Shown here: positions 42,777 to 51,606 of the stretch, piece after piece | How the letters are laid out: each line of letters opens with the position of its first letter | Numbering within the stretch: position 1 is the stretch's first letter | NCBI GenBank assembly: GCA_945903275.1 | Contig: CAMDNW010000011.1 | Coordinates: forward strand, 1 to 61,935 | Origin: Thermoflexus hugenholtzii JAD2 | Lineage (GTDB): Bacteria; Chloroflexota; Dehalococcoidia; UBA2979 | DNA: 61,935 bases | Direction: 5' to 3' | Position numbers and translations under genes: made by a program | Notes under the pieces: model-generated | The model's database searches: none | What the model was told of the DNA's origin: nothing | What the model saw: the letters and a program-made list of their open reading frames with translations, nothing else

Positions 42777-43886
42777 GTGACTGCATCTGACTACATGCGC
42801 ATCGCCCTCGACGAAGCCGCGCTCGCGCGCGGCTGGTCGTCGCCCAACCCGCCCGTCGGCGCGGTCGTCGTACGTGACGGCGAAGTCGTAGGGCGCGGCC
42901 ACACGCAGCCTCCCGGCGGCGAGCATGCCGAGGTCGTCGCGCTGCGCGAGGCCGACGAGCGCGCACGTGGCGCGACGGTCTACGTGACGCTGGAGCCGTG
43001 CGGCCACTTCGGGCGCACTCCGCCGTGCGCGCAGGCTCTCGTCCGCGCCGGCGTCGCCGAGGTGCACTACGCCATTGAAGACCCCGACCCGAACGTGCGT
43101 GGCGACGGCCACCGCCAACTGCACGAGGCCGGCGTCACCGTCGAGTCAGGCGACGGCGCGGACGAATCGGCGCTGCTCCTCGAGGGCTACCTGAAGCACC
43201 GCCGCACCGGCCTGCCCTTTGTGATCGCGAAGTACGCGGCGTCTCTCGACGGGCGCATCGCGGCGGCCTCCGGCGATTCACGGTGGGTGTCGGGGCCGCA
43301 GACGCTGGAGTGGGCGCACCGCGTGCGGCCCACCTTCGACGCCATCGTGGTCGGCTCCGGCACCGTCGTCATCGACGACCCGATGCTCACCGCCCGCCCC
43401 GGTGGCACGACCGCAGGCGCGCACCAGCCGCTGCGCGTGGTCTGCGACTCCCGAGGCCGCACGCCGGACACCGCGGCGATCTTGCAGGGCGCATCACCGA
43501 CGCTGATCGCGACCACCGCGCTCTCGCCTGAACTCTGGCGCAAGCGGATGCGCGGCCCCAATGCCGAGGTCATCGTGCTCCCCGCGCGTGACGGCCACGT
43601 CGACCTCGAAGCGCTGTTGCGGGAACTCGGGCGGCGCGGCGTGCTCACTGTCTTGTTCGAAGGCGGCGGCGTGCTGCTCGGCTCGCTGTTCGACGCGCGC
43701 CTCGTCGACCGCATCCACGCGGTGATCGCGCCGATCATCATCGGCGCGGCGGACGCACCGACAGCCGTCGCCGGACGGGGCGCGGATCGGATGGCGGATG
43801 CCGTACGGCTGCGCGAGGTGAGCGTAGAACGCCTCGGTGACGATATCCTTGTCAACGGACTCGTCGTCTGGCCGGAAGGCGCATAG
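42777..43886 (+). CDS. ribD: Bifunctional riboflavin deaminase-reductase
   Basis: RibD deaminates and reduces the pyrimidine intermediate of riboflavin synthesis. The N-terminal deaminase shows HAEVVALRE and LEPCGHFGRTPPCAQAL (zinc ligands). The C-terminal reductase shows KYAASLDGRIAAASGDSRWVSG, IVVGSGTVVIDDP and VLFEGGGVLLGS. The 369-residue length is normal. The GTG at 42777 lies 6 nt after TACTCT, again suggesting a leaderless mRNA. No FMN riboswitch precedes it. It starts the ribD-ribE-ribBA-ribH operon. Confidence 0.95.
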   Translation: MTASDYMRIALDEAALARGWSSPNPPVGAVVVRDGEVVGRGHTQPPGGEHAEVVALREADERARGATVYVTLEPCGHFGRTPPCAQALVRAGVAEVHYAIEDPDPNVRGDGHRQLHEAGVTVESGDGADESALLLEGYLKHRRTGLPFVIAKYAASLDGRIAAASGDSRWVSGPQTLEWAHRVRPTFDAIVVGSGTVVIDDPMLTARPGGTTAGAHQPLRVVCDSRGRTPDTAAILQGASPTLIATTALSPELWRKRMRGPNAEVIVLPARDGHVDLEALLRELGRRGVLTVLFEGGGVLLGSLFDARLVDRIHAVIAPIIIGAADAPTAVAGRGADRMADAVRLREVSVERLGDDILVNGLVVWPEGA

Positions 43887-43889
43887 CGA

Positions 43890-44474
43890 ATGTTCACAGG
43901 GATCATCGAAGAAATCGGCACGGTACGCAGCCGCGAGGGCGGTGTGCTGGTGATCGAGTGCTCCACGATCGTCGAGGGCACCCGGCTCGGCGACTCCATC
44001 GCCGTGAATGGCGTCGACCTGACCGTGCGCACGATGGATAGCGGCTCGATGACGTTCGATGTGATGCCGGAGACCTTCCGCCGTTCCAACCTCGGCGACG
44101 CCCCGGCCGGGGCGCGCGTGAACCTCGAACGCTCGGTGCGGGCGGCAGACCGGCTCTCAGGGCACATCGTGCGAGGCGTGGTGGAGACCATCTGCACCCT
44201 CGATAGCCTGACGCCGGAAGGCGACGCGGTGATCGCGCGCTTTCGCACGCCGCCGGAGTACCTGCGCTACATCGTGATGAAGGGCCCCGTCTGCGTGGAC
44301 GGCGTCTCTTTGACCGTTATGGCGAAGGATGCCGAGTCGTTCTCAGTGTCGCTGGTGCAGTACACGCAGGAGCACACCAACCTGACGCCACGGGAGGCTG
44401 GTGCTAGCATCAACTTGGAGACAGACATCATCGCCAGGTACGTCGACCAATTGCTGGCCGAACGGGCAACCTAG
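43890..44474 (+). CDS. ribE: Riboflavin synthase alpha chain
   Basis: This dismutates two lumazines to riboflavin. The 194-residue protein has the two-repeat barrel structure: MFTGIIEEIGTV, LGDSIAVNGVDLTV and the second-half counterparts VCVDGVSLTV and GHIVRGVVE. In the first repeat the usual VNGVCLTV has Asp in place of Cys. It starts 3 nt after ribD, with GGAAGG inside the ribD end as ribosome site. Confidence 0.93.
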   Translation: MFTGIIEEIGTVRSREGGVLVIECSTIVEGTRLGDSIAVNGVDLTVRTMDSGSMTFDVMPETFRRSNLGDAPAGARVNLERSVRAADRLSGHIVRGVVETICTLDSLTPEGDAVIARFRTPPEYLRYIVMKGPVCVDGVSLTVMAKDAESFSVSLVQYTQEHTNLTPREAGASINLETDIIARYVDQLLAERAT

Positions 44475-44495
44475 CGACTCCCCTAGGAGCGTCCC

Positions 44496-45740
44496 ATGGC
44501 GAGCAACCGGACCCGGGCAGACGCACCGGAGGCTGGAACCGTTACCGTCGCCGAGGCGATCGAAGAGTTTCGCGCTGGCCGCCCCGTCATCATCGTCGAC
44601 AACAAAGACCGCGAGAACGAAGGCGATGTCTGCATCCCGGCGCAGTTCTGCACCGCGGACAGCATCAACTTCATGGCCAAGCACGCCCGAGGCTTGATCT
44701 GCATCGCCATGACCGGCGAGCGCCTCGACCAACTCGAACTGCACCCGATGGTCGGCCAGAACACCGCGCCCCTCGGCACCGCGTTCACCGTGAGTGTCGA
44801 GGCGCGTACAGGCGTCACCACCGGTATCTCTGCCGCCGACCGCGCCCGCACGGTCGAGGTGCTGATCGACCCGTCGAGCGGCCCGCACGACCTGACGCAG
44901 CCGGGGCACATGTTCCCGCTCCGCGCCCGCGAAGGCGGTGTCCTAGTTCGCACCGGTCAGACCGAGGCATCCGTCGATCTCGCACGCCTCGCGGGGCTGT
45001 ACCCCGCATCGGTGATCTGCGAGGTGATGGCCGAAGACGGCACGATGGCACGCATGCCTGACCTCCGAAAGTTCGCGCGCAAGCACAAGATGAAGATCGT
45101 GAGCGTGGATGCACTCATCGCGTACCGCGTGCACACCGAACGCCTCGTCGAGCGTGTGGCCGAATCGCTGCTGCCAACCAAGTTCGGCGACTTTATGGCC
45201 ATTGCTTACCGCACGCTGATCGATACCAAAGAGCATTTCGCGCTGACGCTCGGCGACCTGACCACCGGCGACCCGGTGCTGGTACGCGTCCATGACCAGT
45301 GCGTGACCGGCGATGTCTTCGGCTCACTGCGCTGCGACTGCGGCGAACAACTGGAGCAGGCACTCCAGCGCGTCGCCGAGGCCGGTCGCGGCGCCATCGT
45401 CTACATGGATCAAGAGGGCCGCGGCATCGGCCTGCACAACAAGATCCGCGCCTACCGGTTGCAGGACGGCGGCCTCGACACCGTCGAGGCGAACGAGGCG
45501 CTCGGCCTGCCTGCCGACAAGCGCGAGTACGGCATCGGCATGCAGATCCTGCTCGACCTCGGCATCCGGCAGTTGCGGCTGATGACCAACAACCCGGCGA
45601 AGCGCTCTGGCCTCGAAGGCTTCAGCCTGGAGATCGTGGAGCGCGTGCCGCTCGAGGTGACGCCGAACCCGCACAACATCCGCTACCTCCAAACCAAGCG
45701 CACCAAGATGGGGCACCTGCTCGCCTCCGAGGGGCTCTAG
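44496..45740 (+). CDS. ribBA: Bifunctional DHBP synthase / GTP cyclohydrolase II
   Basis: This supplies both precursors of riboflavin. The N-terminal RibB domain shows VDNKDRENEGDVCIPAQ and HTEAS-like active-site segments. The C-terminal RibA domain shows VRVHDQCVTGDVFGSLRCDCGEQL (zinc cysteines) and QEGRGIGLHNKIRAY. The 414-residue length is typical of the fusion. TAGGAG precedes the ATG at 44496. Confidence 0.96.
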   Translation: MASNRTRADAPEAGTVTVAEAIEEFRAGRPVIIVDNKDRENEGDVCIPAQFCTADSINFMAKHARGLICIAMTGERLDQLELHPMVGQNTAPLGTAFTVSVEARTGVTTGISAADRARTVEVLIDPSSGPHDLTQPGHMFPLRAREGGVLVRTGQTEASVDLARLAGLYPASVICEVMAEDGTMARMPDLRKFARKHKMKIVSVDALIAYRVHTERLVERVAESLLPTKFGDFMAIAYRTLIDTKEHFALTLGDLTTGDPVLVRVHDQCVTGDVFGSLRCDCGEQLEQALQRVAEAGRGAIVYMDQEGRGIGLHNKIRAYRLQDGGLDTVEANEALGLPADKREYGIGMQILLDLGIRQLRLMTNNPAKRSGLEGFSLEIVERVPLEVTPNPHNIRYLQTKRTKMGHLLASEGL

Positions 45741-45742
45741 GG

Positions 45743-46264
45743 ATGCGCACCCTTGAGGGGCCGCTGGATGGCGCGGGCCTGCGCGTGGCTGTGGTGGTCT
45801 CGCGCTTCAACGAGCTGATCACCGAGCGCCTACTCAAGGGCGCGACCGACACCGCCATCGAGTCCGGCGTCGCCGGCGATGACATCGATGTCGTCTGGGT
45901 GCCTGGTGCGTTCGAGTTACCGATGGCGGCGCAATGGCTCGCCTCCACCGACCGCTACGACGCCATCGCGTGCGTCGGCGCGGTGATCCGGGGGCAGACG
46001 CCGCACTTCGATTTCGTAGCGGGGGAAGCGGCGCGGGGCATCGGCTCCGTGGCGCTGGAGTTTGGTGTGCCGGTGACGTTCGGGGTGATCACCTCGGACA
46101 CACTGGAACAGGCTCAGGCGCGCGCGGGGGGCGTCGTGGGCAACAAGGGTCGCGAGGCGATGCTCGCGGCCATCGAGATGGCGACGCTGCGGCCTCTCAT
46201 CGAAGCCGACGCGCCGGAGCAGGCTACTGCCGGAAGTCAGCGCCCAGAAGGGACACGAGCATGA
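45743..46264 (+). CDS. ribH: 6,7-dimethyl-8-ribityllumazine synthase
   Basis: RibH condenses the RibA/D and RibB products. The 173-residue protein shows VVVSRFNELITERLLKGA, WVPGAFELPMAAQWL, CVGAVIRGQTPHFDFVAGE and FGVITSDTLEQAQARAGG, all lumazine synthase signatures. It begins 2 nt after ribBA and overlaps the next gene by 4 nt (ATGA). The C-terminal 15 residues beyond the core are not conserved. Confidence 0.95.
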   Translation: MRTLEGPLDGAGLRVAVVVSRFNELITERLLKGATDTAIESGVAGDDIDVVWVPGAFELPMAAQWLASTDRYDAIACVGAVIRGQTPHFDFVAGEAARGIGSVALEFGVPVTFGVITSDTLEQAQARAGGVVGNKGREAMLAAIEMATLRPLIEADAPEQATAGSQRPEGTRA

Positions 46265-46662
46265 CCCCTCCAGACGGACACCCCAGCGGCGGCGAGCAGA
46301 TCGACCGCGCGGCGGAGACCTCCATCCGCCTCGCTTACAAGGCGCTGGAACGGTTCCCCGAACTGGTGCGGCGGCACAAGTTCATCGCGGGCGGCGCGGC
46401 GATCTCGTCATCGCTGATCGTGCTGGCCGGCGTCGCCATCGCGCGCCGCATGCTGAACGGCCAGAGTCCCGAGGAGGCTGTCGAGACCGTCACCGAGGAC
46501 GAGATGCAGGGCCTCACGAACGTCGAGCCGGTGGAGCAGGAGCCTGCCCCCATCTCGGAGTTCGACGCTGCCGAGGCGAGCGGCAATGGCGAGATCGAAG
46601 GCACGCCGAGCGGCATGACGCCGGTCGCGAGCATCGCGATCCGCGTAAACGGCTCCTCGTAG
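46261..46662 (+). CDS. Single-pass membrane protein of unknown function at the end of the rib operon
   Basis: The 133-residue protein has an amphipathic N-terminus, one membrane helix (FIAGGAAISSSLIVLAGVAIA) followed by basic residues, and an acidic Glu/Pro-rich tail. The start overlaps ribH by ATGA, so it is coupled to riboflavin genes, but no recognised domain explains this. The next gene, dinB, starts 22 bp later. Confidence 0.65.
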   Translation: MTPPDGHPSGGEQIDRAAETSIRLAYKALERFPELVRRHKFIAGGAAISSSLIVLAGVAIARRMLNGQSPEEAVETVTEDEMQGLTNVEPVEQEPAPISEFDAAEASGNGEIEGTPSGMTPVASIAIRVNGSS

Positions 46663-46684
46663 GGGCAGCACCCGTGAGGCGCAG

Positions 46685-47881
46685 ATGAGCACGCCGGGCG
46701 GCGAGGGACCGTTGCCGCGGCGCATCGCGCACTTTGATCTCGATGCCTTCTTCGTCGCCGTTGAGCGGCTGCGCGACGCCACCCTGATCGGCAAGCCCGT
46801 GCTCGTCGGCGGGCGCGGGCCGCGCTCAGTGGTCGCGACCGCGTCCTACGAGGCGCGCAAGTTCGGTTGCCACTCCGCGCAGCCAATGGTGCAGGCGCTC
46901 CGCCTCTGCCCACAGGCCATCGTCGTGCCGCCTGACCTCGCGCGGTACCGCGCCCTCTCCATTGAGTTCCACAACGTGTTGCGCTCTATCTCGCCGGTCG
47001 TCGAGTCGGCCGGCCTTGACGAAGCATACGTTGACCTCACCGGCATCGGCGATGGCCCCGGTGCAGCCCGCGCGGCGGCCGAGGCGATCCGCGCGCGCGT
47101 GCGGGAGACCATCGGCCTCGCGGTCTCCGCAGGCATCGCTGGCGGCAAAACCGCGGCCAAAGTCGCTTCCGACCGCGCGAAGCCGAATGGCCTGCTCGAT
47201 ATCCCCGAGGGTGGCGACGCGGCCTTCCTCGCCCCGCTCCCGATGCGCGAACTCCCTACGGTCGGCGCGAAACTCGCCGAGGCGTTACAGGCCGTGGGCG
47301 TGCGCACCATCGGCCAGATCGCAGAACTCGATGTCCGCTGGCTCCAGCGCCGCTTCGGCAGCAGCGGGGCCACGCTCTCGGAGCGCGCACGCGGCATCGA
47401 TACGAACGAAGTGCGTGCAGTGCCACGCGCAGCGGTGTCCGTCTCCCGCGAGGTGACATTCGAGGCCGATGTGACCGACCTCGATGAGTTGCGGCAGACG
47501 CTCCAGCGGCACGCCGAGCGCGTAGGCAGCGACTTGCGCCATGCCGGACGGCGGGCGCGAACGGTGACGCTCAAGGTACGCTGGCCTGACTTCAGCATGG
47601 TGACGCGCTCGCGCACGGTTGTACGCCCCGCGCAGACGACGGCGGAACTGGCCTCGCTGGCCTCGGCGCTGCTCGATGAGGTGTTCGCCGAACTGGGCCA
47701 GCGGCCCGTCCGGCTGATCGGCCTCGGCGCGACCAACCTTGTGGAGGATGCCGTGCAACTCAGCTTCGAGAACGCCCCGGTGCTGCGCGACGAGCGCCTC
47801 GACCGCGCCGTTGACGCCATCCGCGACCGCTTTGGCGACAGCGCCGTCTCCCGAGGCCGCCCCGGCCGCGAGCGCCCCTGA
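46685..47881 (+). CDS. dinB: DNA polymerase IV (Y-family)
   Basis: Translesion polymerase, 398 residues. The palm motifs are DLDAFFVAVE and SAGLDEAYVDLTG (catalytic Asp-Glu). The helix-hairpin-helix thumb reads PTVGAKLAEALQAVGVRTIGQIAE, and the little-finger domain includes VTLKVRWPDFSMVTRS. A C-terminal beta-clamp motif is not obvious; the end is Arg/Gly-rich. dnaN lies 11 kb away. Confidence 0.93.
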   Translation: MSTPGGEGPLPRRIAHFDLDAFFVAVERLRDATLIGKPVLVGGRGPRSVVATASYEARKFGCHSAQPMVQALRLCPQAIVVPPDLARYRALSIEFHNVLRSISPVVESAGLDEAYVDLTGIGDGPGAARAAAEAIRARVRETIGLAVSAGIAGGKTAAKVASDRAKPNGLLDIPEGGDAAFLAPLPMRELPTVGAKLAEALQAVGVRTIGQIAELDVRWLQRRFGSSGATLSERARGIDTNEVRAVPRAAVSVSREVTFEADVTDLDELRQTLQRHAERVGSDLRHAGRRARTVTLKVRWPDFSMVTRSRTVVRPAQTTAELASLASALLDEVFAELGQRPVRLIGLGATNLVEDAVQLSFENAPVLRDERLDRAVDAIRDRFGDSAVSRGRPGRERP

Positions 47882-48010
47882 AACGCCCTATCACGATCGC
47901 AAAAATCTAAACCTAAAATCTTGCTAAATCTCCGGGATTCAACTCTCCCGGCCATTGCGGACAGCAGCGGGTGAGTCAGGATGTGGTGCGCAGGGGGAGG
48001 GACGGCGCTG
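47882..48010 (+). promoter_or_regulatory. AT-rich promoter region of the heme cluster with a hairpin
   Basis: After dinB the composition drops to AT-rich (AAAAATCTAAACCTAAAATC), with TAAAAT as a possible -10. Further on, AATCTCCGGGATT and CTCTCCCGG form a CCGGGA/TCCCGG hairpin with an 8-nt loop at about 47932-47952. A similar AATCTC/CCCG arrangement occurs before the HTH gene at 50928. Confidence 0.35.
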
Positions 48011-49021
48011 ATGCGGTACCGGACGATTGCTGACACCGGCATCGAGGTTTCCGAAGTAGGCTTCGGAGTGTGGACGCTCGCCTCGGGCTGGTGGGGCGAG
48101 TACACCGACGAGCAGGCGATCACGCTGCTGCGGCAGGCCTTCGACCGCGGCGTCACCTTCTTCGACACCGCAGACACCTACGGCAACGGGCGCGGCGAAA
48201 CGATCATGGCACAGGCATTCCCCGGCGCCGACCGCGACGAGATCACCATCGCCTCCAAGTTCGGCTACGACTGGCAGTCCACCGCCGGCGAGCGCCGCGC
48301 GGGACACCAGGAAGCGCCGCACCGCCTCGACATCCCGTTCCTAGAGCAGGCGCTTGAAGGCTCGCTGCGGCGGCTCGGCACGGATCGTCTCGACCTCTGG
48401 CAACTGCACAACGTGCGCATGGAACATCTCCAGCGTGACGAGGTGTGGACGTTCCTCGACAAGGTGAAGCAGGCCGGTAAGGTGCGCTCGATCGGTGTCG
48501 CCCTCGGCCCCGCGATCGGGTGGTTGGACGAGGGCATCTACTCGCTCACGGAACTGCCCGTCGACATCGTCCACATGATCTACAACGCCCTCGAACTCGA
48601 TCCCGGCCGCGCCTTGATCGAGGTTGCGCGGCGCGAGCACAAGTCGCTGCTCGTACGCGTGCCGCACTCCTCGGGGATGCTCGAAGGCAACTACGACACA
48701 AACACCACGTTCGCGGAGCACGACCACCGGCGGCACCGCCCGCAAGCATGGCTCACCAATGGCGTGAAAAAGATCGAGCAACTCGATTTCCTCACCAACG
48801 GCACGAGACGCACGCTCGCGCAGGCGGCGCTGCGCTATGTGCTGCACGACCCGTCGGTCGTGAGCGCACTGCCCAACATCTACGACCTGAAGCAGATGGA
48901 AGAGTTCATCGGCGCGTCCGATGTGCCCGGCCTCAGCGATGACGACATGCGGCGTGTCGCCGAACTGTTCGAGAGCAACTACGGACTCCCCCGGGAAGTA
49001 GAGCAGGCGGTGGCACGATGA
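48011..49021 (+). CDS. Aldo/keto reductase heading the heme cluster
   Basis: The 336-residue NADPH-dependent barrel shows VGFGVWTLASGW, FFDTADTYGNGRGE (catalytic Asp and Tyr), the Lys in TIASKFGYDW and a His in LWQLHNV. The catalytic tetrad is complete. Its start at ATG 48011 begins the family N-terminus MRYRTIADTGIEVSEVG. It overlaps the siroheme decarboxylase gene by 4 nt, so it is probably part of the tetrapyrrole operon; its substrate is unknown. Confidence 0.85.
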   Translation: MRYRTIADTGIEVSEVGFGVWTLASGWWGEYTDEQAITLLRQAFDRGVTFFDTADTYGNGRGETIMAQAFPGADRDEITIASKFGYDWQSTAGERRAGHQEAPHRLDIPFLEQALEGSLRRLGTDRLDLWQLHNVRMEHLQRDEVWTFLDKVKQAGKVRSIGVALGPAIGWLDEGIYSLTELPVDIVHMIYNALELDPGRALIEVARREHKSLLVRVPHSSGMLEGNYDTNTTFAEHDHRRHRPQAWLTNGVKKIEQLDFLTNGTRRTLAQAALRYVLHDPSVVSALPNIYDLKQMEEFIGASDVPGLSDDDMRRVAELFESNYGLPREVEQAVAR

Positions 49022-50100
49022 CGACGACAGCAAAGCGCCCGCACGCGACGCTCGATGAGACCACCGCGCGCGTGCTCAACGAGTTGCAGGATCACTTTCC
49101 GCTCGTCGAGCGCCCCTACGCCGAAGTTGGCGCGCGCCTGGGCCTCACCGAGGACGAGACACTCACCCGCCTGCGCGAGGCGCGCGCGGCGGGCGTGGTG
49201 CGGCAGGTCTGCGCCATCTACGACACCAAGGCGCTTGGCTATTCCTCAGCGCTGGTCGCGGCGCGGGTGCCCACCGATCAACTGGAGCACGCCGCGGCCG
49301 TCGTGAACGCACACCCCGGCGTCTCCCACAACTACCGCCGCAACCACGACTTCAACATGTGGTACACGGTCGCCATGCCCCCCGGCCACGACTTGAGCGA
49401 GGTCGTCCAGCGCCTCGGAGTGCTCTCCGGTGCGGAGTCGATGCGCCAGATGCCGACGCTGCGCCTCTTCAAGATCGGCGTGACGCTGGACATGGCCGGC
49501 GAGCGCCCTACCAACGCCCGCGGCGAACCGGAGTATTCCGAGGAGCGCCGCGAGCAGGCAAAACTGTTCCCCGTCACCGACGAGGACATCGCCTACATCC
49601 GCGCCTCGCAGGTCGACCTCCCCGACATCCCGTGCCCGTTTGAGGCGGTCGCGGAGACGCTTGGCACCTCGGTCGAGGCAGTGCTCGCGCACGGCCGCGC
49701 GATGCAGGAGCACGGCCACCTGCGCCGCTATGCGACGATCCTCAACCACCGCGAGGCGGGCTTCCGCGCCAACGGCATGGCCGTCTGGAACGTCCCAGAG
49801 GAGCGCATCCGCTCCTTCGGCGAGTTCGTCGCGGGCTACCGCAACGTCTCGCACTGCTACCAGCGCCCGGTCTACGAGGACTGGCAGTACAGCGTCTTCT
49901 CGATGATCCACGCGCCGCGCGCCGAGGGCGTCGAGGAGGTCGCAACCGCGATCGCGCAGGAGACTGGCATCACCGACCACCGTGTGCTGTATTCGAGCAC
50001 CGAGTACAAGAAGATTCGCCTGCCGTACTTCGTCCCCGAGTACGACCAGTGGGAAGCACTGTGCGAAGCAGCCGCGCGGGGGCCGGAGACGAGCAAGTGA
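49018..50100 (+). CDS. ahbAB: Fused siroheme decarboxylase AhbA-AhbB
   Basis: AhbA and AhbB decarboxylate siroheme to 12,18-didecarboxysiroheme in the alternative heme pathway. They are Lrp/AsnC-like proteins that normally form a heterodimer. Here one 360-residue chain has two such halves: residues about 10-165 with SHNYRRNHDFNMWYTV, and about 185-350 with SHCYQRPVYEDWQYSVF and SMIHA. Each half has a winged helix and a RAM-like domain. Overlaps with both neighbours (ATGA, GTGA) show tight coupling. The assignment rests on these motifs and the sirC/cobA neighbourhood. Confidence 0.87.
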   Translation: MTTTAKRPHATLDETTARVLNELQDHFPLVERPYAEVGARLGLTEDETLTRLREARAAGVVRQVCAIYDTKALGYSSALVAARVPTDQLEHAAAVVNAHPGVSHNYRRNHDFNMWYTVAMPPGHDLSEVVQRLGVLSGAESMRQMPTLRLFKIGVTLDMAGERPTNARGEPEYSEERREQAKLFPVTDEDIAYIRASQVDLPDIPCPFEAVAETLGTSVEAVLAHGRAMQEHGHLRRYATILNHREAGFRANGMAVWNVPEERIRSFGEFVAGYRNVSHCYQRPVYEDWQYSVFSMIHAPRAEGVEEVATAIAQETGITDHRVLYSSTEYKKIRLPYFVPEYDQWEALCEAAARGPETSK

Positions 50101-50861
50101 CCACGCATCCGCACGGCGCGCCACAGATCGCAGGAGACGTGCCCGCACCCACCACGCCGCACGGCAAGCAGTTCGTGAAGTTCAACTTTTTCCGCGTCAG
50201 CGACGCGCTCCGCGCCGCGTCCGCCTCGGAGCGTGCGGCGGCGGGCAAGCAGATCACTGAACTGATCGAGCGTTCCGCCGAGCGGATGCTCACCCGCACC
50301 TACACCACCGTCGGGACACGAGGCGACACCGACTTCCTGATCTGGCAGGTCGCCGATGATCTGACCGAGATCATGGACTGGCACTCCGTCTTGCTACGCT
50401 CGCCGCTCGCCTCGGTCATCGAGCGGCCGCACTCGTTCCTGTCGATGACCATGCGGTCGATGTACACCAACCCGATGCACGAGGGCGCCGCGGATCGCGA
50501 GCGCCTGCGCGCCGCCGATGTCACCGCCGCCTATCTGTTCGTCTACCCGATGGTGAAGACCCGTGCCTGGTACAAGCTCGCGCACGACGAGCGCCAACGG
50601 ATCATGAACGAGCACATCGGCATCGGCCATGCCTACCACAACATCCGTATCAACACGACGTACTCCTATGGCCTAGATGACCAGGAGTTCGTCGTCGCCT
50701 TCGAAGCCAACTCGCCGGGCGAGTTCCTCGCGCTCGTGCGCGACCTACGGGACTCCGAGTCGTCCTCGTACACCGAGCGCGACACGCCGATGTTCACCTG
50801 CCGCCGCATGGCCGCGGACGAACTGGCGGCGTACTGCGGACTGCTGCTGAACGAGGGGTAA
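50097..50861 (+). CDS. Chlorite-dismutase-family protein, candidate coproheme decarboxylase (ChdC/HemQ)
   Basis: The 254-residue protein matches the heme-binding Cld/ChdC family: KFVKFNFFRV-type strand (read QFVKFNFFRV), AYLFVYPMVKTRAWYKL, and RIMNEHIGIGHAYHNI, where His173 is the likely proximal heme ligand. YSYGLDDQEFVVAFE and RDTPMFTCRR follow. True chlorite dismutases are respiratory; the location behind ahbAB and among hem genes favours decarboxylation of Fe-coproporphyrin III to heme. The GTG start overlaps the ahbAB stop (GTGA). Confidence 0.82.
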   Translation: MTTHPHGAPQIAGDVPAPTTPHGKQFVKFNFFRVSDALRAASASERAAAGKQITELIERSAERMLTRTYTTVGTRGDTDFLIWQVADDLTEIMDWHSVLLRSPLASVIERPHSFLSMTMRSMYTNPMHEGAADRERLRAADVTAAYLFVYPMVKTRAWYKLAHDERQRIMNEHIGIGHAYHNIRINTTYSYGLDDQEFVVAFEANSPGEFLALVRDLRDSESSSYTERDTPMFTCRRMAADELAAYCGLLLNEG

Positions 50862-50907
50862 TCGAGGCACTACGATCGCCCGCCGCCCACACAACCGGCG
50901 CGGCGGA

Positions 50908-50913
50908 TATACT
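50908..50913 (+). promoter_or_regulatory. -10 element (TATACT) upstream of the heme-cluster regulator
   Basis: TATACT lies 48 nt before the TTG start of the HTH gene, giving a leader of about 40 nt that contains a nested hairpin. No clear -35 hexamer is seen. Confidence 0.5.
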
Positions 50914-50927
50914 CAGAATATCAGGTG

Positions 50928-50961
50928 AATCTCTCCCGCTGCCGGGAAGTTTGGTGAGATT
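50928..50961 (+). promoter_or_regulatory. Nested leader hairpin covering the ribosome site of the HTH gene
   Basis: AATCTC (50928-50933) pairs with GAGATT (50956-50961), enclosing TCCCG/CGGGA with a 4-nt loop. The downstream arm overlaps the Shine-Dalgarno GGTGAG and abuts the TTG start, so folding would hide the ribosome site. A DNA operator is an alternative reading. Confidence 0.4.
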
Positions 50962-51606
50962 TTGACTACAGACGCTGCCAGCGGCACCCATGCCCCCGAC
51001 GGCACCCGCTGGGTCAATCTTGGCCGCGCGTGTGAGATCCTCGGGGTCAACGAGTCGACCGTGCGCCGCTGGGCGGACTCCGGCGAACTGCGCTGCTTCC
51101 GCACTCCCGGCGGCCACCGCCGCTTCGCCGAGGGCGACCTGGTCGCAATGACCGACGGTGGGGCGCCCCAGCCGGAGCGCGAACTGGAGACCGCCGCGGT
51201 CAACCGCATCCGTCGGCAACTGCACTCCGGCAGCAAAGACGCCGCCTGGTACCAGACTATCGAGGGTTCCGAACGCGACGAGTTGCGCCCCCTCGGGATG
51301 CGCCTGGTCGCGCTGGTGGGCGACTACATCTCGCGGCGGCAACGCCGCACCCAGGTAGAGCACGAGGTCGACGAGATCGGCCACCAGTACGGCCATATCC
51401 TCCACGAGCGGGGGACGCCGCTGCTGCGGGCGGTCGAGGCGTTCACCTTCTTCCGCCGCTCACTGGATGAGACCGCGAAGCAACTCGCGGAGCGCAAGAG
51501 CATGTCGGCGGACGAGGCGGCGCGCGCACGCGCGGCCATCGCGGGCCTCGCGGATCGTGTGCTACTCGGGGTCACGGCGGCGTATGACACGACTGGGAGG
51601 CCGTAG
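50962..51606 (+). CDS. MerR/BldC-like HTH regulator in the heme cluster
   Basis: The 214-residue protein has an N-terminal MerR/excisionase-type helix-turn-helix (LGRACEILGVNESTVRRWADSG, with the wing RCFRTPGGHRRF read separately). The C-terminal all-helical domain of about 120 residues (MRLVALVGDYISRRQRRTQ, LLRAVEAFTFFRRSLDETAKQL) may bind a ligand such as heme. TTG start at 50962. It is directly followed by sirC, so it probably regulates the cluster; this is inferred from position. Confidence 0.75.
   Translation: MTTDAASGTHAPDGTRWVNLGRACEILGVNESTVRRWADSGELRCFRTPGGHRRFAEGDLVAMTDGGAPQPERELETAAVNRIRRQLHSGSKDAAWYQTIEGSERDELRPLGMRLVALVGDYISRRQRRTQVEHEVDEIGHQYGHILHERGTPLLRAVEAFTFFRRSLDETAKQLAERKSMSADEAARARAAIAGLADRVLLGVTAAYDTTGRP

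Noticed and set aside
50097-50861. Respiratory chlorite dismutase
   Set aside because: No perchlorate or chlorate reductase genes are near. The surrounding tetrapyrrole genes favour a heme-biosynthetic role.
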